From NCBI GenBank assembly GCA_024280195.1, contig JAJRQP010000036.1:1-17311 (forward strand): a stretch of DNA of 17,311 nucleotides, given 5' to 3'. The notes under the pieces are model-generated. The model had not been told where the DNA came from. It made no database searches and saw nothing but the letters and a program-made list of their open reading frames with translations. Position 1 is the first letter of the stretch. Every line of letters starts with the position of its first letter. The stretch comes from Bacteroidota bacterium (GTDB lineage Bacteria; Bacteroidota; Bacteroidia; Flavobacteriales_D; Crocinitomicaceae). This document shows, piece after piece, positions 14,793 through 17,311 of this stretch. The position numbers and the translations under genes were made by a program.

Positions 14793-17311
14793 ATGAGAAT
14801 AATCTTAACTCTCCTTTTTGTCTCATTCATACTCACTGGGAATGCACAGATAAAACCCAATAACGGTGCAGCAACTTCTCGCCCTGCATTTTACGCATTA
14901 AAAAATGCAACCATTTATGTTTCTCCAACAGAAAAGCTTAGCAATGCAACTATCGTTATTAAAAACGAGAAAATTATAGCAGTTGGAAAAAATGTTCGAA
15001 TTCCTAAAGATGCGGTTATCATTGATTGCAGAGAGAAAATTATTCTACCTGCATTTATTGAATTAAACGCTGAAATTGGACTCCCTGAACTTAAGAAAAA
15101 GAACTATACTGGAAGACCGCAATACGAAACATCCAAAAAAGGTGCTTACTATTGGAATGAAGCGATTCACCCAGAAGTAGATGCAAATTTAATGTATTCT
15201 CCAGACAGTAAAAAAAATGAAAAATTAATTGAAATGGGATTTGGCTTTGCCTTAACGCATCAACAAGATGGAGTTTCTCAAGGAAAAGGCGCTTTCGTTG
15301 CTTTAACAAATAATGAAATGGCATTGCTTTCTACTGAAAAAACTACCAGTTACTTTTCTTTGCGAAAAGGTGTTTCTAAGCAAGCATATCCATCATCTCA
15401 AATGGGATCCATTGCATTGTTACGTCAAACACTCTACGACGCACAGTGGTATAAGAATAATTCCGCTGAGAAAAACATCTCGTTGGAGAGTTTAAATAAG
15501 CAACTCTCCGAGAATTTAATTTTTGCGACAACAGATAAACTGGAAATTCTTCGCTCAAAAAAGATAGCTGATGAATTTGATTTGTCATTCAATTACATTG
15601 GTTCAGGAAATGAATATCAAATCATAGAGCAATTACAAGGGCTTAATTCTACCATCATTCTACCAATCAACTTTCCAAAAGCATATGATGTTGAGAATCC
15701 GTACGTTTCAAGACAAATTCCACTAAGCGATTTAAAACATTGGGAAATGGCACCGATGAACCCTCAAATTCTTCAACAACATGGAATTGATATCTGTATT
15801 TCTTCGATGAATCAAAAAAAATCAGATGACTTTTGGGAGAATTTACGCCTAACAATTCAGCATGGATTGTCAGTTGAAGAAGCTCTAAATGCATTGACTT
15901 TACAACCTTCAATAATTATTGGGGAATCCAGAAGTGTTGGCACACTTGACTCAGGAAAGTTTGCAAGTTTTATTATTTACGATAAAAACCCTTTTTTAGA
16001 AAAAGCGAAAATTCTCGAATCATGGATGATGGGGCAACAAAAAGTTCATTCAGTTGGCGTTAATAATCACCTTGCAGGGAAATACAATTTGATTATTAAC
16101 AAAAAGAAATTTCCCATTGAAATTAAGGGTGATTCTAAAAAATATTCAGGGAAAATTACCTATCAATATCCTCTAGAGGAGTCATTCTCTGACACGACAG
16201 TAAAAATGTTAGTAAAAAGCACTGAAAACAATATTACTTTGCAATTTAACATCGCGGATTCTTCTTGGAAAGGAAGTGTAACCTTACAGGGTAAAAACAA
16301 CCCTAAATTTGGCATTTTTGAAGGTGAAGGATTCTTGCCAACTGGAGAATGGGTAAAATGGACAGCTGTTAAAACGAAAAAAATAGACAGCGATAAAAAA
16401 GAGGTGGTTCCTACTGTTAAAGATTCTACCAATCATCTTTGGTTTCCAAATACTGCTTATGGTTTTGATTCAATTCCAGAAAGAGAAACAATAGTCATTG
16501 AGAATGCAACTGTCTGGACCAACGAAACAGAAGGTATTCTCAAAAATGCAACAATCATTCTCCAAGATGGGAAGATTTCATTTGTTGGAACAGGAAATTA
16601 CAGAACACCAAATGGCGCAAAAGTAATTGATGCAAAAGGAAAGCATGTAACTTCCGGAATCATTGACGAGCATTCTCACATTGCTATTTCGAAAGGTGTT
16701 AATGAAAGTGGACAAGCAATTTCTGCAGAAGTAAGAATTGGAGATGTAATTAATCCTGACGATATTAATATTTACAGGCAGCTGTCAGGTGGTGTAACCG
16801 CTTCGCAACTTCTACATGGCTCTGCTAATCCAATTGGTGGGCAATCTGCATTAATAAAGTTAAAATGGGGACGCACTGCTGAAGAAATGTTGATTCCGAA
16901 TGCAGATGGGTTTATCAAATTTGCCTTGGGAGAGAATGTGAAACAATCAAATTGGGGAGCTGCTAACAAAGTTCGATTTCCACAAACAAGAATGGGAGTT
17001 GAACAATTATTTATTGATGGGTTTTCTAGAGCAACAGCTTATAAAAAAGAATGGTCAAACTTCAAAAAGAATGGTGGAACAACTCCCCGGTTCGATTTAG
17101 AATTAGAAACTTTAAACGAAATATTGCAAAGCAAACGATTCATTACTTGTCATTCGTACGTCCAATCTGAAATCAATATGTTGATGCATGTTGCCGACTC
17201 TTTCGATTTCACTATCAATACTTTTACGCATATTTTAGAAGGATATAAACTCGCTGATAAAATGGTAAAGCATGGAGTTGGTGGTTCAACTTTCTCTGAC
17301 TGGTGGGCATA
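14793..17311 (+). CDS. Exported tandem amidohydrolase, 3' end cut by window
   Basis: Large exported amidohydrolase-superfamily protein, open for 839 codons to the window edge without a stop. Residues 1-19 are a signal peptide (MRIILTLLFVSFILTGNAQ). Two amidohydrolase units follow in tandem. Unit 1 (from about 35) begins ALKNATIYVSPTEKLSNATI and ends near 435 with the typical SVGTLDSGKFASFIIYDKNP, but the place of the metal-binding HxH reads FIELNAE, so it lacks the ligands. Unit 2 (from about 568) begins VIENATVWTNETEGILKNAT and has the full site: H627 and H629 in IIDEHSHI, H787 in ITCHSY, H813 in FTHILEG, and D836 in FSDWW. Unit 2 resembles imidazolonepropionase-like amidohydrolases; the substrate is unknown. 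The ATG at 14793 gives a clean signal peptide. Divergent from the membrane-protein gene. Confidence 0.88.
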   Translation, partial: MRIILTLLFVSFILTGNAQIKPNNGAATSRPAFYALKNATIYVSPTEKLSNATIVIKNEKIIAVGKNVRIPKDAVIIDCREKIILPAFIELNAEIGLPELKKKNYTGRPQYETSKKGAYYWNEAIHPEVDANLMYSPDSKKNEKLIEMGFGFALTHQQDGVSQGKGAFVALTNNEMALLSTEKTTSYFSLRKGVSKQAYPSSQMGSIALLRQTLYDAQWYKNNSAEKNISLESLNKQLSENLIFATTDKLEILRSKKIADEFDLSFNYIGSGNEYQIIEQLQGLNSTIILPINFPKAYDVENPYVSRQIPLSDLKHWEMAPMNPQILQQHGIDICISSMNQKKSDDFWENLRLTIQHGLSVEEALNALTLQPSIIIGESRSVGTLDSGKFASFIIYDKNPFLEKAKILESWMMGQQKVHSVGVNNHLAGKYNLIINKKKFPIEIKGDSKKYSGKITYQYPLEESFSDTTVKMLVKSTENNITLQFNIADSSWKGSVTLQGKNNPKFGIFEGEGFLPTGEWVKWTAVKTKKIDSDKKEVVPTVKDSTNHLWFPNTAYGFDSIPERETIVIENATVWTNETEGILKNATIILQDGKISFVGTGNYRTPNGAKVIDAKGKHVTSGIIDEHSHIAISKGVNESGQAISAEVRIGDVINPDDINIYRQLSGGVTASQLLHGSANPIGGQSALIKLKWGRTAEEMLIPNADGFIKFALGENVKQSNWGAANKVRFPQTRMGVEQLFIDGFSRATAYKKEWSNFKKNGGTTPRFDLELETLNEILQSKRFITCHSYVQSEINMLMHVADSFDFTINTFTHILEGYKLADKMVKHGVGGSTFSDWWA

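Noticed and set aside
1..17311. Search for CRISPR arrays, tRNA or rRNA genes, insertion sequences, phage genes, toxin-antitoxin pairs or defence genes.
   Set aside because: No spaced direct repeats, cloverleaf-like sequences, transposase motifs or terminal inverted repeats were seen; every sizeable ORF is explained by a housekeeping, transport, peptidase or surface function.

Overview
This is an AT-rich window from a member of the Bacteroidota, most likely order Flavobacteriales and possibly a Crocinitomicaceae-like lineage; the rank below phylum is inference. Four things point there. A secreted protein carries the gliding-motility/type IX secretion (T9SS) C-terminal domain. MurF and alanine racemase are fused in one polypeptide. 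A promoter matches the Bacteroidota form TTTG-N21-TAnnTTTG. Start codons mostly lack a Shine-Dalgarno sequence. Apart from gene edges the window is densely coding. I see no tRNA, rRNA, CRISPR array, insertion sequence or phage gene.

Layout, left to right. (1) Positions 94-2149, minus: an acidic protein of unknown function followed, with an 8-nt overlap, by an exported M28 zinc peptidase. (2) Positions 2373-5215, plus: thymidine kinase (tdk) followed by a MurF-Alr fusion whose TTG start overlaps the tdk stop codon. (3) Positions 5341-8567, plus: an inorganic-carbon type operon of a TetR-family regulator, a beta-carbonic anhydrase and a SulP anion transporter with a STAS domain. It is headed by a consensus promoter with palindromic operator-like repeats in its spacer. 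(4) Positions 8600-10567, minus: an M20 dipeptidase and then a small LEA-like lipoprotein, separated by an 8-bp-unit repeat array. (5) Positions 10707-12965, plus: a secreted mosaic protein (choice-of-anchor L, Calx-beta-like, PKD-like, Cys-rich module, T9SS sorting domain), ending at a strong hairpin. (6) Positions 13028-14686, minus: a small four-helix membrane protein and then the ribosome-associated GTPase HflX. (7) Position 14793 to the right edge, plus: a long exported tandem amidohydrolase cut by the window end, whose first domain has lost its metal-binding HxH.

Most of this is ordinary housekeeping and surface or peptide-processing content for the group. I do not see a clearly new defence or mobile system. 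The best leads are the operator architecture of the carbonic anhydrase/SulP operon, the shortened MurF half of the cell-wall fusion, the half-degenerate amidohydrolase, the soluble insertion in the SulP transporter and the octamer repeat array.
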